Source: AP-16 sp036395835
GTDB lineage: Bacteria; Pseudomonadota; Alphaproteobacteria; Rhizobiales; Xanthobacteraceae
DNA length: 7,800 nucleotides
Direction of reading: 5' to 3'
NCBI GenBank assembly: GCA_036395835.1
Contig: DASWCW010000002.1
Location: forward strand, 1 to 7,800
Of this stretch, positions 1 through 6,331 are shown one piece after another. Under the pieces are notes generated by a model. It did not search any database and had not been told where the DNA came from. It was given only the letters and a program-made list of their open reading frames with translations. The position numbers were made by a program, and so were the translations under genes. Each line of letters starts with the position of its first letter. Position 1 is the stretch's first letter.

Positions 1-1
1 C

Positions 2-610
2 GGCCTCGACGAAGAGGCCGGCGCCATCCTGGAGCGGCTCGCGCCGTTGCGGCAGCCGAAGATCCTGGTACTGAACAAGATCGATCTCGTGCCCAAGCCC
101 GGATTGCTGGCGCTTGCGGCGCGATTGAACGAGGCCGTCGCGTTCGAAACGACCTTCATGATATCGGCGCTCACCGGCGACGGCGTGGCGGACCTGAAGC
201 GCTGGCTCGCCGCGCGCGTGCCGGAAGGCCCGTGGCACTACCCGGAGGATCAGCTCACCGACGCGCCGCTGCGCCAATTCGCCGCCGAGATCACCCGCGA
301 GAAGCTCTATCTGCGCCTGCACCAGGAGCTGCCGTATCGCTCGACGGTGGAAACCGATGTATGGAAGCAATTGAAGGACGGCTCGGTGCGAATCGAGCAG
401 ACTGTCTTCGTGGAGCGCGAGAGTCAGCGGAAAATTCTGCTCGGCAAGGACGGGCGGACGATCAAGGCGATCGGCTCCGAAGCACGCCGGGAGATCGCGG
501 AAGCGATCGAGGCTCCGGTGCACCTGTTTCTGTTCGTGAAAGTGCGCGAGCACTGGGGCGAGGATCCGGAGCGCTACCGCGGGATGGGATTGGAGTTCCC
601 GGAACGCTGA
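2..610 (+). CDS. era: GTPase Era, 5'-truncated by the window edge
   Basis: Era is an essential GTPase that binds the 3' end of 16S rRNA and assists 30S subunit maturation at the ribosome. About 203 residues are visible, read in frame from base 2. The start, P-loop and switch regions lie outside the window (full-length Era is about 300 residues). Visible are the G4 motif LNKIDLV, a G5-like ISALTGDG segment, the linker PEGPWHYPEDQLTD, and the C-terminal KH domain with LPYRSTVE, the hydrophobic strand before ERESQRKIL, and the GxxG loop GKDG. The end (WGEDPERYRGMGLEFPER) is typical of alphaproteobacterial Era. recO follows after 25 bases on the same strand, matching the common rnc-era-recO operon of this class. 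The gene family is secure; only the N-terminal part is unseen. Confidence 0.97.
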   Translation, partial: GLDEEAGAILERLAPLRQPKILVLNKIDLVPKPGLLALAARLNEAVAFETTFMISALTGDGVADLKRWLAARVPEGPWHYPEDQLTDAPLRQFAAEITREKLYLRLHQELPYRSTVETDVWKQLKDGSVRIEQTVFVERESQRKILLGKDGRTIKAIGSEARREIAEAIEAPVHLFLFVKVREHWGEDPERYRGMGLEFPER

Positions 611-635
611 ACCGCATTCGAGACGGACCAAGCGC

Positions 636-1376
636 ATGGAATGGACCGACCAGGGCATCGTGCTCGGCGTGCGTCGCCACGGCGAGGCCAATGCGATCCT
701 GGAGCTGATGACCCGCGAGCACGGCCGGCACCTCGGTCTCGTTCGCGGCGGGGCCGGCTCGCGGATGCGGCCGGTGCTGCAGCCGGGCAACTCCGTCCGC
801 GCGGTGTGGCGGGCCCGGCTCGACGAGCATCTCGGACATTTCGTGGTCGAGGGCCTGCAGTTGCGGATAGCGTCGTTCCTGTCGGTGTCGCATGCGCTCT
901 TCGGGGTGACGCACCTCGCCGCGCTCTGCCGCCTGCTCCCCGAGCGCGACCCGCACCCGGCCATGTACGACGCCGTCGTGGCCATCCTCGACCGGCTGCA
1001 CGATCGCGCCCTGGCCGGCGCAGCCGTGGCGCGGTTCGAGCTGCAGCTGATCGCCGAGCTCGGATTTGGCCTCGATCTCGGCGCGTGCGCGGTCACCGGC
1101 GAGGCCGTCGACCTCGCCTATGTCTCGCCGAAATCGGGCCGGGCGGTCTCTCGCGCTGCGGGGGCGGCATGGGAGGACAAACTGCTGCGCCTGCCGCGGT
1201 TTCTGGGCGAGGAGGAACCCCGGACCGCGCCTTCGCCGAAGGAGCTGGCGGACGGCTTTGCGCTGACGGGCTTCTTCCTCAACCGCTATGTGTTCGCGCC
1301 GCGCGGCGAAGCGGAGCCGCAAGCGCGCGCCCAATTCCTCGCCGCGATCCTGCAGACCAGGCGTGCCGCCGGCTAG
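636..1376 (+). CDS. recO: DNA repair protein RecO
   Basis: RecO works with RecR to load RecA onto SSB-coated single-stranded DNA in the RecFOR pathway of gap repair and recombination. The 246-residue product has the usual length. Residues 1-80 form the N-terminal OB-fold region, starting MEWTDQGIVLGVRRHGEANAI and including the GLVRGG loop. The rest is the helical domain, with FELQLIAELGFGLDL followed by ACAVTGE and the AYVSPKSGRAVSR segment characteristic of alphaproteobacterial RecO. The four-Cys zinc site known from some RecO proteins is reduced to a single Cys here. The ATG at 636 is chosen because it begins the conserved N-terminus; the ribosome binding site ahead of it is weak, which fits translation coupled to era 25 bases upstream. 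It converges with the minus-strand gene ending at 1395, with only 18 bases between and no obvious terminator. Confidence 0.96.
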   Translation: MEWTDQGIVLGVRRHGEANAILELMTREHGRHLGLVRGGAGSRMRPVLQPGNSVRAVWRARLDEHLGHFVVEGLQLRIASFLSVSHALFGVTHLAALCRLLPERDPHPAMYDAVVAILDRLHDRALAGAAVARFELQLIAELGFGLDLGACAVTGEAVDLAYVSPKSGRAVSRAAGAAWEDKLLRLPRFLGEEEPRTAPSPKELADGFALTGFFLNRYVFAPRGEAEPQARAQFLAAILQTRRAAG

Positions 1377-1394
1377 GCGTTGCCCGGAACGGCG

Positions 1395-1652
1395 TCAGCA
1401 GACCTTCCAGCAGTATTTGTAGCCCCAGCGCCAGCGGCATTTTTCGCAGGTGTTCACCGGCTCCTTGCAGGGGTACCAGCCCCAGCCGTGCCAGCCCGAA
1501 CGCTTTTCCCGGCAGGGCTTGGCCTGGACCAGGTTCAAGCCTTCGACGGCGGCCCGAATGCGAGCCGCTCCAAATGCCTCGGCCTCGCTCGAAATGAGCG
1601 GCGCCGCGGCCAGGATCGCGGCCGTCATCAGCATGAAACCCAATTTTCGCAT
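1395..1652 (-). CDS. Small secreted six-cysteine protein (hypothetical)
   Basis: The family is not recognised. The 85-residue product starts with a clear signal peptide: MRKLG, a hydrophobic core to about residue 20, then a likely cleavage after AEA (residues 24-26). The mature part is basic and rich in Trp, Tyr and Gly, with six Cys at 47, 62, 69, 72, 81 and 85 (pairs C-x2-C and C-x3-C near the end), so disulfides or metal binding in the periplasm are plausible but unproven. The ATG at 1652 is preceded by the strong purine-rich sequence GGGAGGGGGAA. A second small Cys-rich secreted gene lies 119 bases upstream on the same strand, suggesting a two-gene unit. The signal peptide, ribosome binding site and regular Cys content argue that it is a real gene although it lies opposite other open frames. 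Confidence 0.72.
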   Translation of the reverse strand: MRKLGFMLMTAAILAAAPLISSEAEAFGAARIRAAVEGLNLVQAKPCREKRSGWHGWGWYPCKEPVNTCEKCRWRWGYKYCWKVC

Positions 1653-1771
1653 TTCCCCCTCCCGTGGCCCCCTTCGAGGCGAGCCGATCCCAAATCCCCG
1701 CTTTTCATCTCAAATGGGGGCGCTCCACGCGTAGCCTACTGGACCACGCCCTGGCAACCGCTCGTCCCGGC

Positions 1772-1969
1772 TCAACGGCACACCAGGCGGCGATGGCACT
1801 TGGTCGGCCCGCACCAGCGGCGAAACCAGCAACCGGCCTCCATCACCGGCGAGTCTGCGCCGACCGCCCGGCTGATCGCGACCGCGTTCGCGGGCCCCGG
1901 CGACGCGAGCGAGGGGCCGATCCAGCCGAAAGCAAGCGCTATGGTCGCCGCGAGCATGAGTTTTTGCAT
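1772..1969 (-). CDS. Small secreted four-cysteine protein (hypothetical)
   Basis: The product is 65 residues and its function is unknown. It begins MQKLMLAATIALAFGW, a signal peptide with probable cleavage after SLA (residues 20-22). A short linker leads to a C-terminal cluster GCWFRRWCGPTKCHRRLVC with Cys at 47, 53, 58 and 64 (C-x5-C-x4-C-x5-C), highly basic. The ATG at 1969 is preferred over an in-frame start at 2044 because the sequence AGGAGAAGGCTT stands directly before it and because the signal peptide begins there. Short secreted proteins ending in Gly/Cys/Arg-rich tails are common in Rhizobiales, but no named family is claimed. It sits head-to-head with parC, with 80 bases between the two starts, so that gap should hold divergent promoters; no convincing -35/-10 pair was seen by eye. 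Confidence 0.72.
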   Translation of the reverse strand: MQKLMLAATIALAFGWIGPSLASPGPANAVAISRAVGADSPVMEAGCWFRRWCGPTKCHRRLVCR

Positions 1970-2049
1970 AAGCCTTCTCCTGTTGCGGTCCCTGCCGCGG
2001 TCGCTCCTCGCCCCTTGTTCGCCGCCGATCCAAGCATTACCCATCGTCC

Positions 2050-4320
2050 ATGGGCAAACGATTGATTCCCCCGCAGGAACCGTCCGCCGTCCAGGAGATC
2101 GCGCTGCGCGAGGCGCTTGAGGAGCGCTATCTCGCCTATGCGCTTTCCACCATCATGCAGCGGGCGCTTCCCGATGCCCGCGACGGGCTCAAGCCCGTGC
2201 ACCGGCGCATCCTCTACGGCATGCGCCTGCTCCGGCTCGATCCGGGCGCGACGTTCAAGAAATCCGCGAAGATCGTCGGCGACGTCATGGGCACGTTCCA
2301 TCCCCATGGCGACCAGGCGATCTACGACGCGCTGGTGCGGCTCGCCCAGGATTTCTCCCAACGCTATCCGCTGATCGACGGCCAGGGCAATTTCGGCAAC
2401 ATCGACGGCGATAGCGCGGCCGCCATGCGCTACACCGAATCGCGCCTGACCGAAGTCGCAAGGCTCCTGCTCGACGGCATCGAGGAGGACGCCGTCGATT
2501 TCCGGCCGACCTACGACGGCAGCGAGCAGGAGCCCGTGGTCCTGCCCGGGGCCTTTCCCAATCTGCTGGCCAACGGCTCGCAGGGGATCGCGGTCGGAAT
2601 GGCGACGTCGATCCCGCCGCACAATGCCGCGGAGCTGTGTGACGCGGCGCTCCATCTGATCGAGCACAAGCGGGCCAAGAGTCGCGAGCTGATGAAATTC
2701 GTGCCCGGCCCCGATTTCCCGACCGGCGGCATCATCGTCGATCCTCGCGAAACGCTCGCGGAGGCCTATGCCACGGGCCGCGGCTCGTTCCGGGTCCGGG
2801 CGCGCTGGGAAAAGGAGGAGACCGGGCGCGGCACCTACGTCATCGTCGTCACCGAAATTCCCTGGCTGGTGCAGAAATCACGGCTGATCGAACGCATCGC
2901 CGAGCTGCTCAACGAGCGAAAGCTGCCGCTGCTCGCCGACGTCCGCGACGAATCGACCAAGGACGTGCGGCTCGTGCTCGAGCCGCGGGCCCGCACCGTC
3001 GATCCGACCTTGCTGATGGAATCGCTGTTCAAGCTCACGGAGCTCGAGAGCCGCATTCCGCTCAACATGAACGTGCTGGTCAAGGGCCGCGTGCCGCGGG
3101 TGATCGGGCTCGCCGAGGCGCTGCGGGAATGGCTCGACCACCGCCGCGACGTGCTGCTGCGCCGCTCGCGCCACCGCCTGGCCGCGATCGAGCATCGCCT
3201 GGAGGTGCTCGGTGGCTATCTCGTCGCCTACCTGAACATCGACAAGGTGATCAAGATCATCCGTGAGGAGGACGAGCCCAAGCCGGTGCTGATGAAGCGC
3301 TTCAAGCTCTCCGACGTGCAGGCCGAAGCCGTTCTCAACATGCGGCTGCGCAATCTGCGCAAGCTCGAGGAGATCGAGATCAGGCGCGAGGACAAGTCGC
3401 TGCGCGAGGAGAAGGGCGAGATCGAGAAGCTGCTCGGCTCCGACAAGCTGCAGTGGAAGAGCGTCGCCGCCGAGATCAAGGAAGTGCGCAAGACCTTCGG
3501 TCCGGCGACCGCGCTCGGCAAGCGCCGCACCCATTTCGGCGAGGCGCCCGAGCACGACGAGGCGGCGGTCGAGGCCGCCATGATCGAGCGCGAGCCGGTC
3601 ACGGTCGTGGTCTCGGACAAGGGCTGGATCCGCGCGCTCCGAGGCAATGTCACCGATCTCTCCGGCATCGCGTTCAAGGCGGACGACCGGCTGAAGCTTT
3701 CGTTCTTCGCCGAGACCACCTCGAAATGCCTGGTGTTCGCCACCAACGGCCGTTTCTACACGCTCGAAGCCTCGAAGCTGCCCGGCGGCCGCGGCCACGG
3801 CGAGCCGGTGCGGCTCTTCGTCGACATCGAGCAGGAGGCCGACGTCGTGACCGTGTTCCCGTTCCGCGGCGGCCGCAAGTTCCTGGTCGCGAGCGGCGCC
3901 GGACGCGGCTTCGTCGTCCCGGAGGACGAGTGCGTCGCCAATACCCGCAAGGGCAAGCAGGTGCTCAACGTCGACCTGCCCGATGAGGCGCGCGCGATTG
4001 CGCCGGTGGAAGGCGAGCTCGTGGCGAGCGTGGGCGAGAACCGCAAGATGCTGATCTTCCCGATCGAGCAGGTTCCGGAGATGACGCGCGGGCGCGGGGT
4101 GCGGCTGCAGCGATATAAGGACGGCGGGCTCTCCGACGTCAAAACCTTCCAGGCCGCCGACGGCCTGACCTGGATCGATCCGGCCGGGCGGACCTACACT
4201 CTACCCATTCGGGATCTCGGCGATTGGCGCGGCAATCGCGCCGACGCCGGAAGGCTGGCCCCGAAAGGCTTCCCCAAGACCAACCGGTTCGGCCGGATGT
4301 CCGAAAATGGCAAGAGCTGA
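2050..4320 (+). CDS. parC: DNA topoisomerase IV subunit A
   Basis: ParC is the DNA-cleaving subunit of topoisomerase IV, which with ParE unlinks daughter chromosomes and relaxes supercoils using ATP. The 756-residue product is full length. The winged-helix breakage-reunion domain holds the catalytic Tyr128 (in AAAMRYTESRL), preceded by DARDGLKPVHRRILYGM (residues 42-58) and the quinolone-pocket helix GTFHPHGDQAIYDAL (81-95). The tower and coiled-coil region follows to about residue 480 (QAEAVLNMRLRNLRKLEE). The C-terminal beta-pinwheel has the repeats LVFATNGRFYTLEASKLPGG and KMLIFPIEQVPEMTRGRGV. No canonical GyrA box (QRRGGKG) is present, which favours ParC over GyrA, as does the era-recO-parC order. 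The ATG at 2050 begins a short leader before the conserved helix; its ribosome binding site is weak, so a nearby alternative start is possible. Confidence 0.96.
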   Translation: MGKRLIPPQEPSAVQEIALREALEERYLAYALSTIMQRALPDARDGLKPVHRRILYGMRLLRLDPGATFKKSAKIVGDVMGTFHPHGDQAIYDALVRLAQDFSQRYPLIDGQGNFGNIDGDSAAAMRYTESRLTEVARLLLDGIEEDAVDFRPTYDGSEQEPVVLPGAFPNLLANGSQGIAVGMATSIPPHNAAELCDAALHLIEHKRAKSRELMKFVPGPDFPTGGIIVDPRETLAEAYATGRGSFRVRARWEKEETGRGTYVIVVTEIPWLVQKSRLIERIAELLNERKLPLLADVRDESTKDVRLVLEPRARTVDPTLLMESLFKLTELESRIPLNMNVLVKGRVPRVIGLAEALREWLDHRRDVLLRRSRHRLAAIEHRLEVLGGYLVAYLNIDKVIKIIREEDEPKPVLMKRFKLSDVQAEAVLNMRLRNLRKLEEIEIRREDKSLREEKGEIEKLLGSDKLQWKSVAAEIKEVRKTFGPATALGKRRTHFGEAPEHDEAAVEAAMIEREPVTVVVSDKGWIRALRGNVTDLSGIAFKADDRLKLSFFAETTSKCLVFATNGRFYTLEASKLPGGRGHGEPVRLFVDIEQEADVVTVFPFRGGRKFLVASGAGRGFVVPEDECVANTRKGKQVLNVDLPDEARAIAPVEGELVASVGENRKMLIFPIEQVPEMTRGRGVRLQRYKDGGLSDVKTFQAADGLTWIDPAGRTYTLPIRDLGDWRGNRADAGRLAPKGFPKTNRFGRMSENGKS

Positions 4321-4335
4321 GGCTCGACCGCCCAA

Positions 4336-4363
4336 TTGCAAACGATTCGCAAGTAGCTAGGAT
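4336..4363 (+). promoter_or_regulatory. Putative mntH promoter with overlapping metal-regulator operator
   Basis: A 17-bp imperfect dyad, TTGCAAACGATTCGCAA (4336-4352), has perfect TTGC/GCAA arms and 12 of 17 positions equal to its reverse complement. Its first six bases can serve as a -35 (TTGCAA); 16 bases later is TAGGAT (4358-4363), a fair -10. The mntH ATG is 37 bases beyond. In rhizobia and relatives, mntH/sit manganese importers are repressed by Mur (Fur family), which binds AT-centred palindromes with TGCA-type arms. The location and shape fit such a site; the regulator assignment is inference. Confidence 0.5.
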
Positions 4364-4400
4364 GGCGGATGGCCGAGGGCGGACCTCCCGTGGAGATCCC

Positions 4401-5714
4401 ATGACGGAATCGATCGCCGCGCCGGGGTCGCTCTCCGAGCGGACGGCCGCGGCCGCCCGCGAGGTGCTGGCCGGGCGGCGGCGAGGCGTGCGCGCCTATC
4501 TCGCCTTCGCGGGCCCGGCCGTGGTCGCCTCGATCGCCTACATGGACCCCGGAAATTTCGCGACCAACATCCAGGCGGGCGCCAAATACGGCTATGGCCT
4601 GCTGTGGGTCGTGCTGCTGGCCAACCTGATCGCGATGCTGTTCCAGGCGCTCTCGGCCAAGCTCGGCATCGTCACCGGACGCAATCTCGCGGAGATGTGC
4701 CGCGAGCAATTTCCGCGGCCGGTGGTGTGGACCATGTGGGTCATCAGCGAGATCGCCGCCATGGCGACCGATCTTGCCGAGTTCCTCGGCGGCGCCATCG
4801 GGCTCTCGTTGCTGTTCGGGATGCCGCTGCTGGCCGGGATGGCGATCACCGGGCTCCTGACCTACGGCATCCTGACGTTCGAACGCTTCGGCTTCCGGCC
4901 GTTCGAGCTGATCATCGGCACCTTGGTCGGCGTCATCGCGCTCTGCTATCTCGTCGAGATCTTCATCGCTCCGGTTGATTGGAGCGCCGCGGCCGTGCAT
5001 ACCGTGCTGCCGCAGATCGCCGACGGCGGGGCGTTGCTGCTCGCGGTCGGCATCATCGGTGCCACGGTCATGCCGCACGCCGTCTATCTGCATTCCGGCC
5101 TGACCCAGGCGCGCACCCCGGGGCGCGACGAGGCGGAGCGGCAGAAGCTGGTGCGCATCTCCAACCACGAGGTCGTCATCGCGCTCGCGCTCGCCGGCTT
5201 GGTCAACATGGCGATGGTGATGACGGCGTCGGGTGCGTTCCACGCCGGACACAGCGACGTCGCTCAGATCGAGACGGCCTATCACACGCTGACCCCGCTG
5301 CTCGGCGCCGGCGCGGCGGGCGTGTTTCTGCTTTCCCTGCTCGCATCCGGCATCTCGAGCTCGGCGGTCGGAACCATGGCCGGCCAGGTGATCATGCAGG
5401 GCTTCGTCGGATTCCGCATCCCGGTCTGGGTTCGGCGGCTGGTGACGATGGCGCCCGCCTTCGTGGTCGTCGCGCTCGGCGTGAATGCGACGGAGGCGCT
5501 CGTGGCGAGCCAGGTCGTGCTCAGCATCGCCCTGCCGCTGCCGATGATCGCGCTGCTCCGCTTCACCGGACGCGCCGATATCATGGGCCGGTTCGCCAAC
5601 GGCCGGCTCACCGCCGTCGCGGCGAGGATCGGGACCGCGGTGGTGCTGCTGCTCAACGCGATCCTGATCGTGCAGAGCTTCGGGGTGCCGATCCCGGGCC
5701 TTGCCGCGGGGTAG
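4401..5714 (+). CDS. mntH: Nramp-family divalent metal:proton symporter (Mn2+/Fe2+ importer)
   Basis: MntH is an inner-membrane carrier that imports Mn2+ (also Fe2+) with protons. The 437-residue product has a soluble, Arg-rich N-terminus of about 30 residues and then roughly 11 hydrophobic segments. The two metal-binding motifs are present: DPGN in the first membrane helix (AYMDPGNFATN, DPGN at 49-52) and MPH in the sixth (GATVMPHAVYLHS, MPH at 224-226). Other Nramp hallmarks are GRNLAEMCREQFP and SEIAAMATDLAEFLG. The ATG at 4401 is chosen because GGAG stands six bases before it and because the frame upstream would run through the end of parC. It follows parC by 80 bases but has its own promoter-like region with a possible Mur-type operator. 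Its last ~120 bases recur, decayed, at 7627-7745. Confidence 0.95.
   Translation: MTESIAAPGSLSERTAAAAREVLAGRRRGVRAYLAFAGPAVVASIAYMDPGNFATNIQAGAKYGYGLLWVVLLANLIAMLFQALSAKLGIVTGRNLAEMCREQFPRPVVWTMWVISEIAAMATDLAEFLGGAIGLSLLFGMPLLAGMAITGLLTYGILTFERFGFRPFELIIGTLVGVIALCYLVEIFIAPVDWSAAAVHTVLPQIADGGALLLAVGIIGATVMPHAVYLHSGLTQARTPGRDEAERQKLVRISNHEVVIALALAGLVNMAMVMTASGAFHAGHSDVAQIETAYHTLTPLLGAGAAGVFLLSLLASGISSSAVGTMAGQVIMQGFVGFRIPVWVRRLVTMAPAFVVVALGVNATEALVASQVVLSIALPLPMIALLRFTGRADIMGRFANGRLTAVAARIGTAVVLLLNAILIVQSFGVPIPGLAAG
5592..5714 (+). repeat. Direct repeat, left copy (3' end of intact mntH)
   Basis: The final 123 bases of mntH, from TTC GCC AAC to its TAG stop, recur in the same orientation at 7627-7745. 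By hand alignment there are about 13 mismatches, a missing Leu codon and a one-base deletion just before the stop. The two copies enclose the YCII, ATP-grasp and small-peptide genes. Confidence 0.9.
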
Positions 5715-5830
5715 CGATTGCGGGCCTGTCTAATTGATACAAATGGGTTTTGCGATTTTGGCAGCCATGCTGATCTGATTCCCGCGATTGTTCTCGGGTC
5801 AACTTTTCCTCGGTCGAATGTCCATTAGTA

Positions 5831-5850
5831 GGTGTTCCGCTTATAACACC
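5831..5850. repeat. Small inverted repeat GGTGTT-8-AACACC
   Basis: A perfect 6-bp stem (5831-5836 with 5845-5850) around the loop CCGCTTAT. It lies in the 227-base gene-free stretch between the convergent mntH and YCII genes, just beyond the terminator. It has no T-run of its own; it may be a weak structural element or chance. The rest of that stretch, 5715-5830, is AT-richer than mntH and shows no gene. Confidence 0.35.
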
Positions 5851-5852
5851 GA

Positions 5853-5880
5853 GCAAAAGAAAACCCCGGCAAAGCCGGGG
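5853..5880 (-). terminator. Rho-independent terminator for the minus-strand cassette
   Basis: Read on the minus strand, a perfect 7-bp GC stem CCCCGGC/GCCGGGG with loop TTT (5864-5880) is followed at once by TTTTCTTTTG. This is a textbook intrinsic terminator about 60 bases after the YCII stop. On the plus strand the trailing sequence (CGTCGTTTCTC) is less U-rich, so it would work only weakly for mntH. Confidence 0.85.
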
Positions 5881-5907
5881 CGTCGTTTCTCAAGCTGATA
5901 ATTACTG

Positions 5908-5936
5908 TTCGTGATGTACCCTATTCACGAATAGGG
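5908..5936. repeat. Two overlapping, mutually exclusive hairpins after the YCII stop
   Basis: TTCGTGA (5908-5914) can pair with TCACGAA (5925-5931), a 7-bp stem with a 10-base loop. CCCTATTC (5919-5926) can pair with GAATAGGG (5929-5936), an 8-bp palindrome with only two bases between the arms. They share bases 5925-5931, so both cannot form in one strand. The block lies 5 bases beyond the YCII stop. It may stabilise the mRNA 3' end or bind a dimeric protein; function unknown. Confidence 0.5.
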
Positions 5937-5941
5937 CAAGT

Positions 5942-6232
5942 CTACTTCGACATCACTTCATAGACCCTGATGCTCGATATGTACGGATTGCTCTGCGCCA
6001 TCTTCTCTGCATCATCAAGGCTGTCGGCGCTCAGGATCGTGAAGCCGGTGATGGATTCAAGTCCGAGTGGCAAATCCTTGGTTCCAGCTTTCGAGATTTC
6101 TCGACCACCCCTGAAATGGCCCCCCATGTCGATGATATGGTCTTTCATTGACTCGAACCACTTGCCCCAGGCTGCCATGATTTCTGGCGTGGGCTTTTCA
6201 AAGCCGTAGTGCAAAAGAACAAATTTTTTTAC
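5942..6232 (-). CDS. YCII-family small protein with a non-canonical start
   Basis: The product is a YCII-related (DGPF-type) small alpha/beta protein; most members have no proven reaction. Visible are LHYGFEKPTPEIMAAWGKWF, the GGHFRGGREIS loop, TGFTILSADSLDDAEKMAQ and a final strand ISSIRVYEV, a pattern close to the family's ferredoxin-like fold. The only canonical start is TTG at 6214, which lacks a ribosome binding site and cuts off the first strand. Extending upstream adds VKKFVL, giving (V/M)KKFVLLHYGFEKPT as I recall homologues to begin. The codon there is GTA (6230-6232), placed six bases after AAGGAG. Between it and the upstream in-frame TAG there is only ACG, no ATG, GTG or TTG. The gene is about 48% GC in one counted 60-base stretch, against 67% in a stretch of mntH. 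It lies downstream of the ATP-grasp gene on the same strand and ends before the terminator. Confidence 0.8.
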   Translation of the reverse strand, partial: VKKFVLLHYGFEKPTPEIMAAWGKWFESMKDHIIDMGGHFRGGREISKAGTKDLPLGLESITGFTILSADSLDDAEKMAQSNPYISSIRVYEVMSK

Positions 6233-6238
6233 CGTTCT

Positions 6239-6244
6239 CTCCTT
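6239..6244 (-). promoter_or_regulatory. Ribosome binding site AAGGAG of the YCII gene
   Basis: A full AAGGAG on the minus strand lies six bases before the GTA at 6232 and 24 bases before the TTG at 6214. The spacing fits the former and argues that translation starts at a non-standard codon, or that an original ATG was lost by mutation. Confidence 0.6.
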
Positions 6245-6331
6245 GTTGTTGGTTGAAGCATAACACTAGGCCAGAGATAGCCGCCATGCCGCTCTGAAGC
6301 CCCGAACCCGCCCTGAACAGGAGCAGACCAT

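Noticed and set aside
462..1334. Minus-strand open frame of 290 codons over the era/recO junction
   Set aside because: Shadow of era and recO; no domain and low-complexity Arg-rich translation.
2878..3798. Long open frame (306 codons) on the minus strand inside parC
   Set aside because: It is the antisense shadow of a certain gene in GC-rich DNA; its product is Arg/Glu/Leu/His-biased with no recognisable domain.
4224..4400. N-terminal extension of mntH by 59 codons into parC
   Set aside because: The added residues are Arg/Pro-rich out-of-frame parC sequence; ATG 4401 has a proper ribosome binding site and fits the Nramp length.
4194..5285. Long minus-strand open frame (363 codons) across the parC end and mntH
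   Set aside because: It spans two real plus-strand genes and their junction; composition is typical antisense bias.
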